From the IMG/VR virus record IMGVR_UViG_3300021963_000417, positions 1 to 32,794 of that record: DNA of 32,794 nt; one strand, given 5' to 3'. The stretch is from a virus. Below are positions 1 through 6,913 of the stretch, piece after piece (position 1 is the stretch's first letter; each line of letters begins with the position of its first letter). The notes below the pieces were generated by a model. That model was not told the DNA's origin, made no database searches, and worked only from the letters and a program-made list of their open reading frames with translations. Position numbers and translations under genes: made by a program.

Positions 1-234
1 AACTATGTTAAGAACCAGATTATGGTTCCTAACGAGGCTCGTGAACTTCTTAACCTACCTGAGCGTGAAGAGAGCGACTCTATGGTACAGCCTACTGCTA
101 GACAGCAAGCAGACTCAAATGCAAATAACGCACAGAACCGAACTCGTGATGCAGAGCGTCAGCAAGCACAAGCAGATAACACTGCAACTACGCAGGGAAG
201 AAATCCAAAAGGTGAAGGGAGACGCTCCGCTTAA
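1..234 (+). CDS. Portal protein, C-terminal end (partial)
   Basis: The open frame runs in from the window edge (codons from base 1) and stops with TAA at 232-234. About 77 residues are visible. They contain a motif of the type MVPNEARELLNLPE, typical of the C-terminal end of HK97-type portal proteins, followed by a Gln/Asn/Arg-rich hydrophilic tail ending GEGRRSA. Portal proteins form the dodecameric ring at the capsid vertex through which DNA is packaged and ejected. The next genes are a prohead protease and capsid protein, which is the expected order. The frame that opens with ATG at position 5 has no phage-like content and was not chosen. The assignment rests on a short motif plus context; the main body of the protein is outside the window. 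Confidence 0.75.
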   Translation, partial: NYVKNQIMVPNEARELLNLPEREESDSMVQPTARQQADSNANNAQNRTRDAERQQAQADNTATTQGRNPKGEGRRSA

Positions 235-238
235 AAAA

Positions 239-250
239 GTGGTATAATAA
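239..250 (+). promoter_or_regulatory. Extended -10 promoter, first of two ahead of the protease gene
   Basis: GTGGTATAATAA with a perfect TATAAT at 243-248 and upstream TGG (extended -10). No TTGACA-like element lies 17 bp upstream. It belongs to the G(G/T)TATAAT family seen ahead of the virion genes. The predicted start is near 255. Confidence 0.6.
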
Positions 251-280
251 CAGTTATATAACACTTTATTAAAAAGGGGC

Positions 281-286
281 TATAAT
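281..286 (+). promoter_or_regulatory. TATAAT element immediately before the protease start
   Basis: A second TATAAT ends 7 nt before the ATG at 294, so a transcript from it would begin at 293 or 294 and be leaderless. There is no TG extension here (GGC precedes). A weak purine run AAAAAGGGG at 271-279 is far for a ribosome binding site and would be absent from a transcript started here. Confidence 0.5.
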
Positions 287-293
287 TATCTAT

Positions 294-1538
294 ATGAGCA
301 TTCAAAAAGCACACTTCAATATTGACGGTGAAAATGTACGCATTTCGATGCCACTTACAAAGGTAGATGCAGAACGTCGCATCGTTTCTGGATTTGCTAC
401 GCTTGATAACATTGACAAGCAGAATGACATTGTTACCCCAGAGGCTTCTGTCAATGCCTTCTCTAAATTCCGTGGCAACATTCGTGAAATGCATCAGCCA
501 AAAGCGGTAGGCAAAATGGTAGCATTCAAAGAAGACAAGTACTTTGACCCAGAGCAAAAGAAATTCTATCAGGGTATCTATGTATCAGCATACGTTTCAA
601 AGGGTGCACAGGATACATGGGAAAAAGTTTTGGACGGAACACTTACTGGCTTTTCTATTGGCGGTAAGATGAACAAGTGGGACGATGCCTACGACGAAAA
701 GATGGATGCAAGCATCCGTATTATTAAAGATTATGACCTAGTTGAGTTGTCACTAGTTGACAGCCCTGCAAACCAGTTTGCCAACATTCTTTCTGTTGAA
801 AAAGTAGACGGTGTTGACATGATAACTGGCGAAGGTGCAGACACAGTTCTAGAAAACGTATTCTGGGACAAAGAGTCAGGACTAGTAACACTGTCAGAAG
901 AAGAAACTGCTGTAAGTCCAATAACTGGAAACACAATGCAGAACATAGGTTTTGTTGAGAAGTCAGACACTGACAAACTTGACATGGTAAAGTTCTTAGT
1001 AGATAGTGCTAAAGGCATTAATACTTCTAAGACTATTAAAAAGGAGAATGATAACATGACTGAAAACGAAAACGTTGAATCAGTAGATGTCGCTCCAGAG
1101 GCAGAAGTTGTTGACGCTCCTGCTACAGAAGAAGTTGTTGAAGAGGCTCCAGTAGCCGAGCCAGCACATGTAGAAGAAGTTGTAGAAGAAGTTGTTCCAG
1201 GTCCAGAGGAAGAGATTGCCAAGGCAGTTTCGGAACTAAGCACAACTGTTACAACAGCCTTTAGCGACATTACAGCAATCGTTAAGTCACTAGCAGATGC
1301 AAACGCATCACTAGTTAACGAGGTTGCTGAACTAAAGAAATCACTAGGTTTGGTCTCTTCAAAAATTGAAGATGCAGAATCAGATTTCACAAATCTTGGA
1401 AAGCGTATTGACGCAGTAGAAGCAGATACCGCTTTCCGTAAGTCTGGTGACCTCGGTGAGGTCATTCAGGAACCAGTACTGGTGGAAAAATCAGTATGGG
1501 GCGGAAGTTTCCTCACAACATCCGATTTACTAAAATAA
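294..1538 (+). CDS. Prohead maturation protease fused to capsid scaffold
   Basis: A 414-residue protein. Residues 1 to about 175 look like an HK97/XkdF-type prohead serine protease: the His motif REMHQPKAVG gives H67 and the Ser motif VELSLVDSPANQ gives S153, the likely catalytic pair. The protease cleaves scaffold and capsid during prohead maturation. Residues about 255-310 are acidic and rich in Glu, Val, Ala and Pro. About 310-385 is a heptad-like coiled coil, and the end (SFLTTSDLLK) may be the capsid-binding tail, as in phage scaffolds. An internal in-frame start at residue 255 would make the scaffold alone. The gene lies 59 bases after the portal gene, with two -10 elements in the gap. 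The start at 294 is the only one that keeps the whole protease domain. The function is well supported by motifs and position; the residue roles are inferred from the family. Confidence 0.85.
   Translation: MSIQKAHFNIDGENVRISMPLTKVDAERRIVSGFATLDNIDKQNDIVTPEASVNAFSKFRGNIREMHQPKAVGKMVAFKEDKYFDPEQKKFYQGIYVSAYVSKGAQDTWEKVLDGTLTGFSIGGKMNKWDDAYDEKMDASIRIIKDYDLVELSLVDSPANQFANILSVEKVDGVDMITGEGADTVLENVFWDKESGLVTLSEEETAVSPITGNTMQNIGFVEKSDTDKLDMVKFLVDSAKGINTSKTIKKENDNMTENENVESVDVAPEAEVVDAPATEEVVEEAPVAEPAHVEEVVEEVVPGPEEEIAKAVSELSTTVTTAFSDITAIVKSLADANASLVNEVAELKKSLGLVSSKIEDAESDFTNLGKRIDAVEADTAFRKSGDLGEVIQEPVLVEKSVWGGSFLTTSDLLK
1056..1538 (+). CDS. Nested in-frame scaffold protein (internal start)
   Basis: ATG at 1056 is in the same frame as the protease gene (codon 255) and is preceded by AAGGAG at 1041-1046, nine bases away. 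This is one of the better ribosome binding sites in the head region and has no reason to lie inside a coding sequence otherwise. The product would be 160 residues: an acidic E/V/P-rich N-terminus (MTENENVESVD), a coiled coil, and the C-terminal tail. That matches a free scaffold made in excess over the protease-scaffold fusion, as with lambda C/Nu3. Seen: the binding site and frame. Inferred: its use. Residue 255 also falls just after the protease domain, which fits an independent functional unit. Confidence 0.6.
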   Translation: MTENENVESVDVAPEAEVVDAPATEEVVEEAPVAEPAHVEEVVEEVVPGPEEEIAKAVSELSTTVTTAFSDITAIVKSLADANASLVNEVAELKKSLGLVSSKIEDAESDFTNLGKRIDAVEADTAFRKSGDLGEVIQEPVLVEKSVWGGSFLTTSDLLK

Positions 1539-1562
1539 CTCACTCAGGAGGTGAAAAATAAA

Positions 1563-2711
1563 ATGTCAGAAGAAATTATCAAAAATATGCCTTCAGGTGC
1601 TAGCCCAGTAAGCAATTACCCTAACGCCGAAGGTGCTTTCGGAACATCAGACAGCGTATCATCTGGTACAGGAGCATTCTCTGAGAATGGTACTTACCTG
1701 GGCAACAGCCCTACCGCTAACTTTGGTGTTACAACAGGAGCAAATGGTGTAAACCCATCAAGCACTGCAAGTCCAAACTATCCAGGTACTGGTATCCTAC
1801 GCCCTGAACAGGCACGTCGTTTCATCGACTATGTTTGGGACGCAACCACACTTGCACAGGACGGACGCAGAGTCACAATGAGAGCAAACACAATGGAACT
1901 TGAGAAGATTAACGTGGGCGACCGTGTTATTCGTGCTGCAAGCCAGGGTGTTTCAACTTACACCAACACTGGTGCAACCTTCTCAAAGGTTGAACTAACT
2001 ACCAAGAAGATTCGTCTAGACTGGGAAGTTTCTGCAGAGTCACTTGAGGACAACATCGAAGGTGCTGCTCTTGAGGACCACCTAGTTCGTCTTATGACTA
2101 ATGCTTTCGGTAACGACATCGAAGACCTTGCCATCAATGGTGACGGTTCAACAGGTTCGTTCCTAAGCATTATGAAGGGATTCATTGACTTGGAGAAGAC
2201 CAACCCTAACGTTGGTTCTGGTTCAAACCTTGGAAGTGCTCACGAAGTTGTAAACGCTTCAGCGATTACAGAGTGGACAACCGAAAAGATGCAAGCACTT
2301 ATCTTGGCTATGCCTCGCAGATACCGTGCTATCACTAACGGTCTAAAGTTCTATGCTGGTACAGACACATTTGCCAACATCGTAAAGAACAACGGTACTG
2401 TTATTGCTAACATCGGTTCTACCGAAGGTAGCCGTGGCGAGTACCTTGGTGGTGCTAACCAGACCTTTGGTGGTGCACGTCAGACTCGTGTTCTAGGTGT
2501 TCCTGTTCTTGAAGTTCCTTACTACCCTGCAGGATTTGTTGACCTAACATTCCCACAGAACCGTATTTGGGGCTTCCAGAGAGACATCACTGTGAACCGT
2601 TTCTACGTTCCTAAGAAGGACACAGTTGAATACACTGTATTCGTTCGTTTCGGCATCGCCTGGGAAGAACTTGATGCAGTTGCATTCCAAGACGCTACAA
2701 CAGAGTCCTAA
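1563..2711 (+). CDS. Major capsid protein (HK97 fold)
   Basis: A 382-residue capsid subunit. The first 75 or so residues are Gly/Ser/Asn/Pro-rich and low in complexity. The rest matches the HK97-like major capsid pattern: an N-arm and long helix (RPEQARRFIDYVWD), an E-loop/P-domain segment rich in beta strands (TTKKIRLDWEVSAESLEDN), and a C-terminal A-domain ending in a VRFGIAWEELDAVAFQ-type strand. I place the start at ATG 1563, not the in-frame GTG at 1551, because that GTG lies inside the strong AGGAGGTG ribosome binding site (1546-1553). The Arg codons are mostly CGT and AAC, GAC and TTC are preferred, unlike the AGA-rich tail genes, as expected for the most abundant protein. A hairpin terminator follows. 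Confidence 0.9.
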   Translation: MSEEIIKNMPSGASPVSNYPNAEGAFGTSDSVSSGTGAFSENGTYLGNSPTANFGVTTGANGVNPSSTASPNYPGTGILRPEQARRFIDYVWDATTLAQDGRRVTMRANTMELEKINVGDRVIRAASQGVSTYTNTGATFSKVELTTKKIRLDWEVSAESLEDNIEGAALEDHLVRLMTNAFGNDIEDLAINGDGSTGSFLSIMKGFIDLEKTNPNVGSGSNLGSAHEVVNASAITEWTTEKMQALILAMPRRYRAITNGLKFYAGTDTFANIVKNNGTVIANIGSTEGSRGEYLGGANQTFGGARQTRVLGVPVLEVPYYPAGFVDLTFPQNRIWGFQRDITVNRFYVPKKDTVEYTVFVRFGIAWEELDAVAFQDATTES

Positions 2712-2737
2712 AATTCTGTAAGCATCTCCCTTTGATT

Positions 2738-2768
2738 GGGGGTAGGGACAAAAATCTCTACCCCCTTT
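2738..2768 (+). terminator. Rho-independent terminator after the capsid gene
   Basis: Stem arms GGGGGTAGGGA (2738-2748) and TCTCTACCCCC (2755-2765) pair over 11 bp with one G-U, with a 6-base loop (CAAAAA) and a following TTT then AT-rich run. It lies 27 bases after the capsid stop codon and just before the next promoter. Confidence 0.8.
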
Positions 2769-2778
2769 CAATATTTAT

Positions 2779-2790
2779 CTGGTATAATTA
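2779..2790 (+). promoter_or_regulatory. Extended -10 promoter for the connector operon
   Basis: CTGGTATAATTA with TATAAT at 2783-2788 and TGG upstream (extended -10). No -35 consensus is present: the corresponding region is the terminator stem. It is followed by a conventional AAGGAGG ribosome binding site (2802-2808) before ATG 2816, so this transcript has a leader. Confidence 0.7.
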
Positions 2791-2815
2791 AAATAAATTC
2801 TAAGGAGGATTTATC

Positions 2816-3211
2816 ATGGCTGAATCAAAAAAGACACCTGAATCAAAGCCTGTTGTTGAAGAGGCAGTTGTAGAAGCAACTGTTGAAGCAGTAGCAGAAG
2901 TAGTTGAAGAAAAGGTAATCACAGCACCAGAGCCTACAAAAGACGTTCCTACATTGTCATTCAATGAAGACGGAGTTATGGGTTCTACAACAACTAAGGC
3001 TACAAAAGAGCCTAAGAAAGAGCCAGTAGAGGGTGTAGTAATGCCAGAAGGCAAGACCGCATTATTCTCTACAAGAAACCTATATGCTGATGGCTTTGGC
3101 AAAATCAATGTTGGATACAACATTGTTGCAAACAAGTATGTAGACTTCTGGCTTAAGCAACGTGGTGTACGAGTAGCGACACCTGACGAAGTTGCGGAGG
3201 CGTTTGCCTAA
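2816..3211 (+). CDS. Small virion-associated protein with acidic N-terminal tail
   Basis: 131 residues. The first 75 or so are a disordered-looking acidic and Lys-rich stretch (repeats of VVEEA, VEAVAEVVEE) that resembles the acidic part of the upstream scaffold. The C-terminal 50 or so residues form a compact conserved-looking domain (FGKINVGYNIVANKYVDFW ... VRVATPDEVAEAF). I do not recognise the family with certainty. Its place between capsid and head-tail adaptor suggests a capsid decoration or head accessory protein. The start is set by AAGGAGG at 2802-2808, eight bases before the ATG. The stop codon is directly adjacent to the next gene's ATG, so the two are probably co-translated. A dedicated promoter and strong ribosome binding site suggest high expression. 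Confidence 0.6.
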   Translation: MAESKKTPESKPVVEEAVVEATVEAVAEVVEEKVITAPEPTKDVPTLSFNEDGVMGSTTTKATKEPKKEPVEGVVMPEGKTALFSTRNLYADGFGKINVGYNIVANKYVDFWLKQRGVRVATPDEVAEAFA

Positions 3212-4354
3212 ATGGAAGTATTGAGGGTTCCACCATATCCAATTACAACTCAATGGACAGTACCTAGTGCTAACACTGCGTACTCAATCTATGTAGAGGA
3301 TTTGGTGGACCACTCATTCGAAACTTCTACTTTAACCTCAGACGCTAACAAAAAGATTTCTTATATTTTGCCAAAATCAAAAATACAGTTTGACAGAGAC
3401 TTTTTGTTTCAAGTAAAAGACTCTTCTGGCGAAATTGTAATTGATGAAAACCTAACAGTTTATAGACCATATGTAAACCCAAACAACCTTGCTATAACCA
3501 CAGAAGAAATTGAAGAATATAAAAGTTGGGAAATCATTGCAAGGTCTATTATTGACCAATACTTGGGTAACTCAGATTTTTATAACCACAAATTGGTTAT
3601 TGTTAAAGAAGGTCAGGGTGGAGACTATTTCCCAGTATGGCATCCTGTAAATAAAGTACTAAAAGTTTATGAAAACAACATGCTTGTTTATAATGGTGAA
3701 GATGTAGCAATAACTCTTGCTACACAGACCCCTACAATTTCATCTGGAACAGTAACCCTAACAACTGCTTCAGCACACGGATTTGAGGTTGGTGACGTAG
3801 TGACTATTTCTGCTGTTGTCCCAACAGGATATCGTGGAACATTTAGCGTTACCGCTGTTCCATCAACCACATCTTTTACTTTTGCTAATTCTACTACAGG
3901 CAACATTACTACTGCTGGTACTGTAACTAGAATTTGGGAATACGAATACAAAACTTTGCTAGATGGTTCTGCAATTGCCAGGGTAGAAGCAAACGGTATT
4001 TACAACAGAAGCGAATCAACCCCACTAAGAATACCATCTGCATCTGGAGACTTGGGCGTTTATGCTGGAGCACGAAATGGCTACGTTGCATTCCCAGAAG
4101 GATATGACTACACTTTTATCCTTGATGCTGGACACAAGGCTATTCCGCCAGATGTAGAAAAAGCAGCACACCTCTTAGTGCAAGAACTAAAATGTGGGAA
4201 TAACGACTACTACAAGCGATTTGTAACTCAATACAGCACAGACCAGTTTGATATTCGATTTGCACCACAATTTTTGGAAGGAACTGGCAACATGCTCGTT
4301 GATAAGATTCTTAACAACTATAAGGGCAGTAACTTCAAGCCAGCAGTACTATAA
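3212..4354 (+). CDS. Head-tail adaptor, enlarged by inserted beta domains
   Basis: 380 residues, much longer than the roughly 100-200 usual for head-tail adaptors. The visible plan is an N-terminal Ig-like beta segment (1-85), a helical segment (EEIEEYKSWEIIARSIID), an inserted module at about 171-240 with the ASAHGFEVGDVVTI ... YRGTFSVTAVPSTTSF pattern common in phage tail proteins (FCCH-like), then a C-terminal connector-like part (KAIPPDVEKAAHLLVQELK, then QYSTDQFDIRF). The C-terminal pattern, a Pro-x-x-Val-x-x-Ala helix followed by a long loop, is typical of gp6/gp15-type adaptors that sit under the portal. The start abuts the previous stop codon, with GGAGG about 11 bases upstream. Function is inferred from position and the C-terminal pattern. 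Confidence 0.65.
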   Translation: MEVLRVPPYPITTQWTVPSANTAYSIYVEDLVDHSFETSTLTSDANKKISYILPKSKIQFDRDFLFQVKDSSGEIVIDENLTVYRPYVNPNNLAITTEEIEEYKSWEIIARSIIDQYLGNSDFYNHKLVIVKEGQGGDYFPVWHPVNKVLKVYENNMLVYNGEDVAITLATQTPTISSGTVTLTTASAHGFEVGDVVTISAVVPTGYRGTFSVTAVPSTTSFTFANSTTGNITTAGTVTRIWEYEYKTLLDGSAIARVEANGIYNRSESTPLRIPSASGDLGVYAGARNGYVAFPEGYDYTFILDAGHKAIPPDVEKAAHLLVQELKCGNNDYYKRFVTQYSTDQFDIRFAPQFLEGTGNMLVDKILNNYKGSNFKPAVL

Positions 4355-4800
4355 TGATATGCGAAACTACAGACTTTGCTTACCCACTACTTGCAGACAT
4401 CTACTATCCAATTGTTGATGTTGGAGCATACGGAAATGTTAAGAAACAGTGGGTTTTAGACAAAACGGTTGCTTGTTTCTTTAATGCTGCTGGAAGTAAA
4501 TATAAGCAAGATATAAATACAGAAGCAAATATCAACATAGAAAATTCAATTATCGGTAGGGTTAAAAATGACCCAACCAGGTCAAGCACTGAATCTCTGT
4601 ATTCCCTGACAAACATTATCATTACAAATATTCGTGGCAATGATGGAAACATTATCTATAATGAAAGTGCAGGACCTCGTTCTGGACAGCCAACCCTATT
4701 TGAAATTGCTACACTAAATCCAATTGTTGGTCCATTTGGAAAAGTAGAATATTACAAAGTTGTTCTTAGGCGTTCAGAGAATCAGGCGGTAGACCTATGA
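4354..4800 (+). CDS. Head-tail stopper / head closure protein
   Basis: 148 residues, starting at an ATG that overlaps the previous stop (TAATG). It is predicted all-beta, with the run FAYPLLADIYYPIVDVGAYG near the N-terminus and a KVEYYKVVLRRSE strand at the end. This size, fold and position (adaptor, stopper, gp10-like, terminator) are those of SPP1 gp16-like head closure proteins, which plug the connector after packaging. No catalytic motif is expected or seen. It overlaps the next gene by ATGA. The identification rests on order and size more than on a diagnostic motif. Confidence 0.6.
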   Translation: MICETTDFAYPLLADIYYPIVDVGAYGNVKKQWVLDKTVACFFNAAGSKYKQDINTEANINIENSIIGRVKNDPTRSSTESLYSLTNIIITNIRGNDGNIIYNESAGPRSGQPTLFEIATLNPIVGPFGKVEYYKVVLRRSENQAVDL

Positions 4801-5474
4801 TTGTAAATCTAAACGCACAAGTATTGCTAAAAGAACTAAACAATATTACAAACTACTCTATTGGCTTTCTTGAAGGGGCAGAAGCAGCCAAACCAATTTT
4901 TATGGATAACCTTGGTCAAACAGTAATCGAATCACTAAAAAGTTTTATTGACTCAAACGCAAGGGTGACTCCAGATACCCTACACCACGTTTACGAATGG
5001 TATCAGACAGGCTCTCCAGAGGCAAGGCTATTTGACATTAACTATGTTTCAAATAGCAATGGTTTATCATTTAACTATACATTTTCACAATCTTCTTCTG
5101 TTTCAAAAAACTCAAAAACTCCGTTTTATGATAAGGCAAGAATTATGGAAGAGGGTAGTCCTGTAACAATTAGACCAAAAAGCAAGGGTGGAGTCCTAAC
5201 ATTTAATCAAGATGGCGAGCAGGTTTTTACACAAAAACCAATAGTTGTAGAAAATCCTGGAGGAGACGGAGTTCAGGGTGGATTCGAAAAGACAATAAAG
5301 TTATTCTTTGATAACTACTTTACACAAGCATTCCTAATGTCTAGTGGAGTTATGAGTCACTTTAACGATGTCAAAGTTTATAAAAACAACTTTAGGGCTG
5401 GCTCAAGACAGGGCAAACCGCTAGGATTTAAAATTGGCTACGAATGGATGGCGAAAGGTGGTAAAATAGACTAA
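4797..5474 (+). CDS. HK97 gp10-like neck / tail completion protein
   Basis: 225 residues. The N-terminal helix (LLKELNNITNYSIGFLEG) followed by a helical segment and a beta-rich middle with TPFYDKARIMEEGSPV fits the minor neck family near HK97 gp10, which sits between stopper and tail terminator. The C-terminal half has a helix (KTIKLFFDNYFTQAFL) and a basic Gly-rich strand end (GFKIGYEWMAKGG). It overlaps the genes on both sides by 1-4 bases, which implies translational coupling. There is no strong independent ribosome binding site. The order of four connector genes supports the call; exact function is inferred. Confidence 0.6.
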   Translation: MIVNLNAQVLLKELNNITNYSIGFLEGAEAAKPIFMDNLGQTVIESLKSFIDSNARVTPDTLHHVYEWYQTGSPEARLFDINYVSNSNGLSFNYTFSQSSSVSKNSKTPFYDKARIMEEGSPVTIRPKSKGGVLTFNQDGEQVFTQKPIVVENPGGDGVQGGFEKTIKLFFDNYFTQAFLMSSGVMSHFNDVKVYKNNFRAGSRQGKPLGFKIGYEWMAKGGKID

Positions 5475-5998
5475 TGAGTAAAACATCAATTCTTAACACA
5501 CCTGTACTATGGATTAACGCTTACCTACAGGAAAAACTAGAGGGGCTAGGCTTTGAGACCATACCGTTCTTTCCAACTACGCCATCTACAATCAATGACG
5601 TAACTGAGTACTTTCCTGCTGGTGGCGTTATGTGTACATACGATAGGCTTATGCGTATGCGTAAAAGTCCTTTCCCACACATTAAGTGTGAACAACTTCT
5701 TTATTACTTCTATGCAACTGCTGAAAACTCAATTATCAACATGATTAAAATCACTGAAAAGGTTAATAGACTTATGGACCGTGAAGACGAAACTGCAGAG
5801 GAACTAAATGAGTGGTGTAGGCGAAAAGGCACGATTACGGTTGAGGGAGAGACTCTTCAGCCCAACTTTAATTTCTTCAATTTCAAGGTATTCCAACTTG
5901 AAGAGGTCAGGGATATCATCAATTTCGGCACAGCCAGAACCTATGGCGGTAACAAGATTATCGTGTACTATGACTATACAATGCTTGAATTGGAATAG
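5474..5998 (+). CDS. Tail terminator protein
   Basis: 174 residues, last gene before the major tail protein, where siphoviruses place the tail terminator (lambda gpU-like ring that ends tail tube growth and joins head to tail). The sequence begins with a helix (VLWINAYLQEKLEGLGFE), then mixed alpha/beta with FFNFKVFQLEEVRDI and a final strand (NKIIVYYDYTMLELE), compatible with the terminator fold. The start overlaps the upstream stop (TAATG). A promoter for the major tail protein lies 14 bases after its stop. The call is mainly positional. Confidence 0.6.
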   Translation: MSKTSILNTPVLWINAYLQEKLEGLGFETIPFFPTTPSTINDVTEYFPAGGVMCTYDRLMRMRKSPFPHIKCEQLLYYFYATAENSIINMIKITEKVNRLMDREDETAEELNEWCRRKGTITVEGETLQPNFNFFNFKVFQLEEVRDIINFGTARTYGGNKIIVYYDYTMLELE

Positions 5999-6008
5999 TT
6001 TTAAAAGC

Positions 6009-6020
6009 GTGGTATACTAA
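6009..6020 (+). promoter_or_regulatory. Extended -10 promoter for the major tail gene
   Basis: GTGGTATACTAA with TATACT at 6013-6018 and TGG upstream. A weak -35 candidate TTGGAA lies 17 bp upstream (5990-5995). The leader of about 45 bases ends in a GAGGTG ribosome binding site before ATG 6071. Confidence 0.65.
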
Positions 6021-6070
6021 TACAGAGGAAACCGCCCATATTTTACATATGAAAATGAGGTGAAAAAAAT

Positions 6071-6844
6071 ATGGCTTATTCAAGAGGTACAAACGCCAAC
6101 ATTATCGTTGGTGCTGCTGCTCTATTCGTTACAAAAGAGGCTGCTTCACTAAGTGCATCAACAATCCCAGGATTCGTTGGTGGTGAATCTTACCGTGAAA
6201 CACTTACTCTCCGTAACAGTGCTAACTTCCGTAACGTTGGTTACACCAACAACGGTCTAGAAATTACCTTTGCTCCAGACTTTGGTGAAGTGATGGTAGA
6301 CCAACTACTAGACACTGCTAAAATCTTCAAGCAGGGTATGAAGGTTACACTAAAGACTACTCTTGCCGAAGCAACCTTGGAGAACCTTCTCCTAGCGATT
6401 GCTGGTAAGACTTCAGACTTTGGTGTTGCTAACCTTGGAACTGTTGCTGAAGGTAACTACCTGGCTAACCTAAGTGCTGCTCCAGCAGCATCTGGTGCAA
6501 CTGCTGCCACCAACTCTGGTGTCACAACTGCACTACCGTCAGGTGCTACTGTTTCAACATCACAGACATTCCTAAACATCACATCAGGTGACCTTGGTGA
6601 CTACCCAATCGAACGTGGTATCATCGCTGTCGGTCCTGGTGTTGGTAACAAGGACGGTCTAGACTCTGGTTCTCCAACCATTACAGACCAGGCAGAGCGT
6701 GTCTACATTGCATACCGTGCTATTTCTATTGATTCAGTAACAGTATCAGCAAAGCGTGACTCAGCAACCGCTTTCGAAGTTAACTTCCGTCTTCTTCCAG
6801 ATGACAACGGTACTTACGGAAAGATTGTTGACCGCAACTACTAA
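6071..6844 (+). CDS. Major tail (tube) protein
   Basis: 257 residues. It has its own promoter, a GAGGTG ribosome binding site (6057-6062), and a terminator 20 bases after the stop, the arrangement expected of a very abundant product. The protein is beta-rich with low-complexity Ala/Ser/Thr/Gly stretches (AAPAASGATAATNSGV), an N-terminal arm (SRGTNANIIVGAAALFVT), and a C-terminal strand pair (VSAKRDSATAFEVNFRLLPDD), consistent with a siphovirus tube subunit that stacks in hexameric rings. No C-terminal Ig-like domain is appended. Codon choice (CGT, AAC, GAC, TTC) resembles the capsid gene. Position just before the tail chaperones and tape measure makes the call strong. Confidence 0.85.
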   Translation: MAYSRGTNANIIVGAAALFVTKEAASLSASTIPGFVGGESYRETLTLRNSANFRNVGYTNNGLEITFAPDFGEVMVDQLLDTAKIFKQGMKVTLKTTLAEATLENLLLAIAGKTSDFGVANLGTVAEGNYLANLSAAPAASGATAATNSGVTTALPSGATVSTSQTFLNITSGDLGDYPIERGIIAVGPGVGNKDGLDSGSPTITDQAERVYIAYRAISIDSVTVSAKRDSATAFEVNFRLLPDDNGTYGKIVDRNY

Positions 6845-6864
6845 AATTTAATAGTGCTTTGAGG

Positions 6865-6899
6865 CTGCCCTGGGATTCGTCCTGGGGCAGTTTCTTTTT
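6865..6899 (+). terminator. Rho-independent terminator after the major tail gene
   Basis: Arms CTGCCCTGGG (6865-6874) and CCTGGGGCAG (6881-6890) pair over 10 bp with two G-U pairs, with a 6-base loop (ATTCGT) and a TTTCTTTTT tract (6891-6899). The tract runs directly into the next promoter. Confidence 0.85.
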
Positions 6900-6909
6900 G
6901 GTATAATAG
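6898..6909 (+). promoter_or_regulatory. Extended -10 promoter giving a leaderless chaperone transcript
   Basis: TTGGTATAATAG with TATAAT at 6902-6907 and an upstream TGG. With normal spacing the transcription start is base 6914, the A of the start codon. No ribosome binding site is available: the sequence upstream is the terminator tract. The -35 region is terminator stem, not a consensus. Confidence 0.7.
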
Positions 6910-6913
6910 ATTA

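Noticed and set aside
5-247. Frame starting ATG at position 5
   Set aside because: The product has no phage-like character, while frame 1 carries a portal-type C-terminal motif and ends at 234.
731-1465. A 244-codon reverse-strand frame opposite the protease/scaffold gene
   Set aside because: It is the antisense of the Glu/Val-rich scaffold (Ser/Thr-rich product), has no ribosome binding site, and all other genes are on the + strand.
1551-1562. In-frame GTG upstream start for the capsid protein
   Set aside because: It lies inside the AGGAGGTG ribosome binding site. ATG 1563 is nine bases downstream of that site and fits better.
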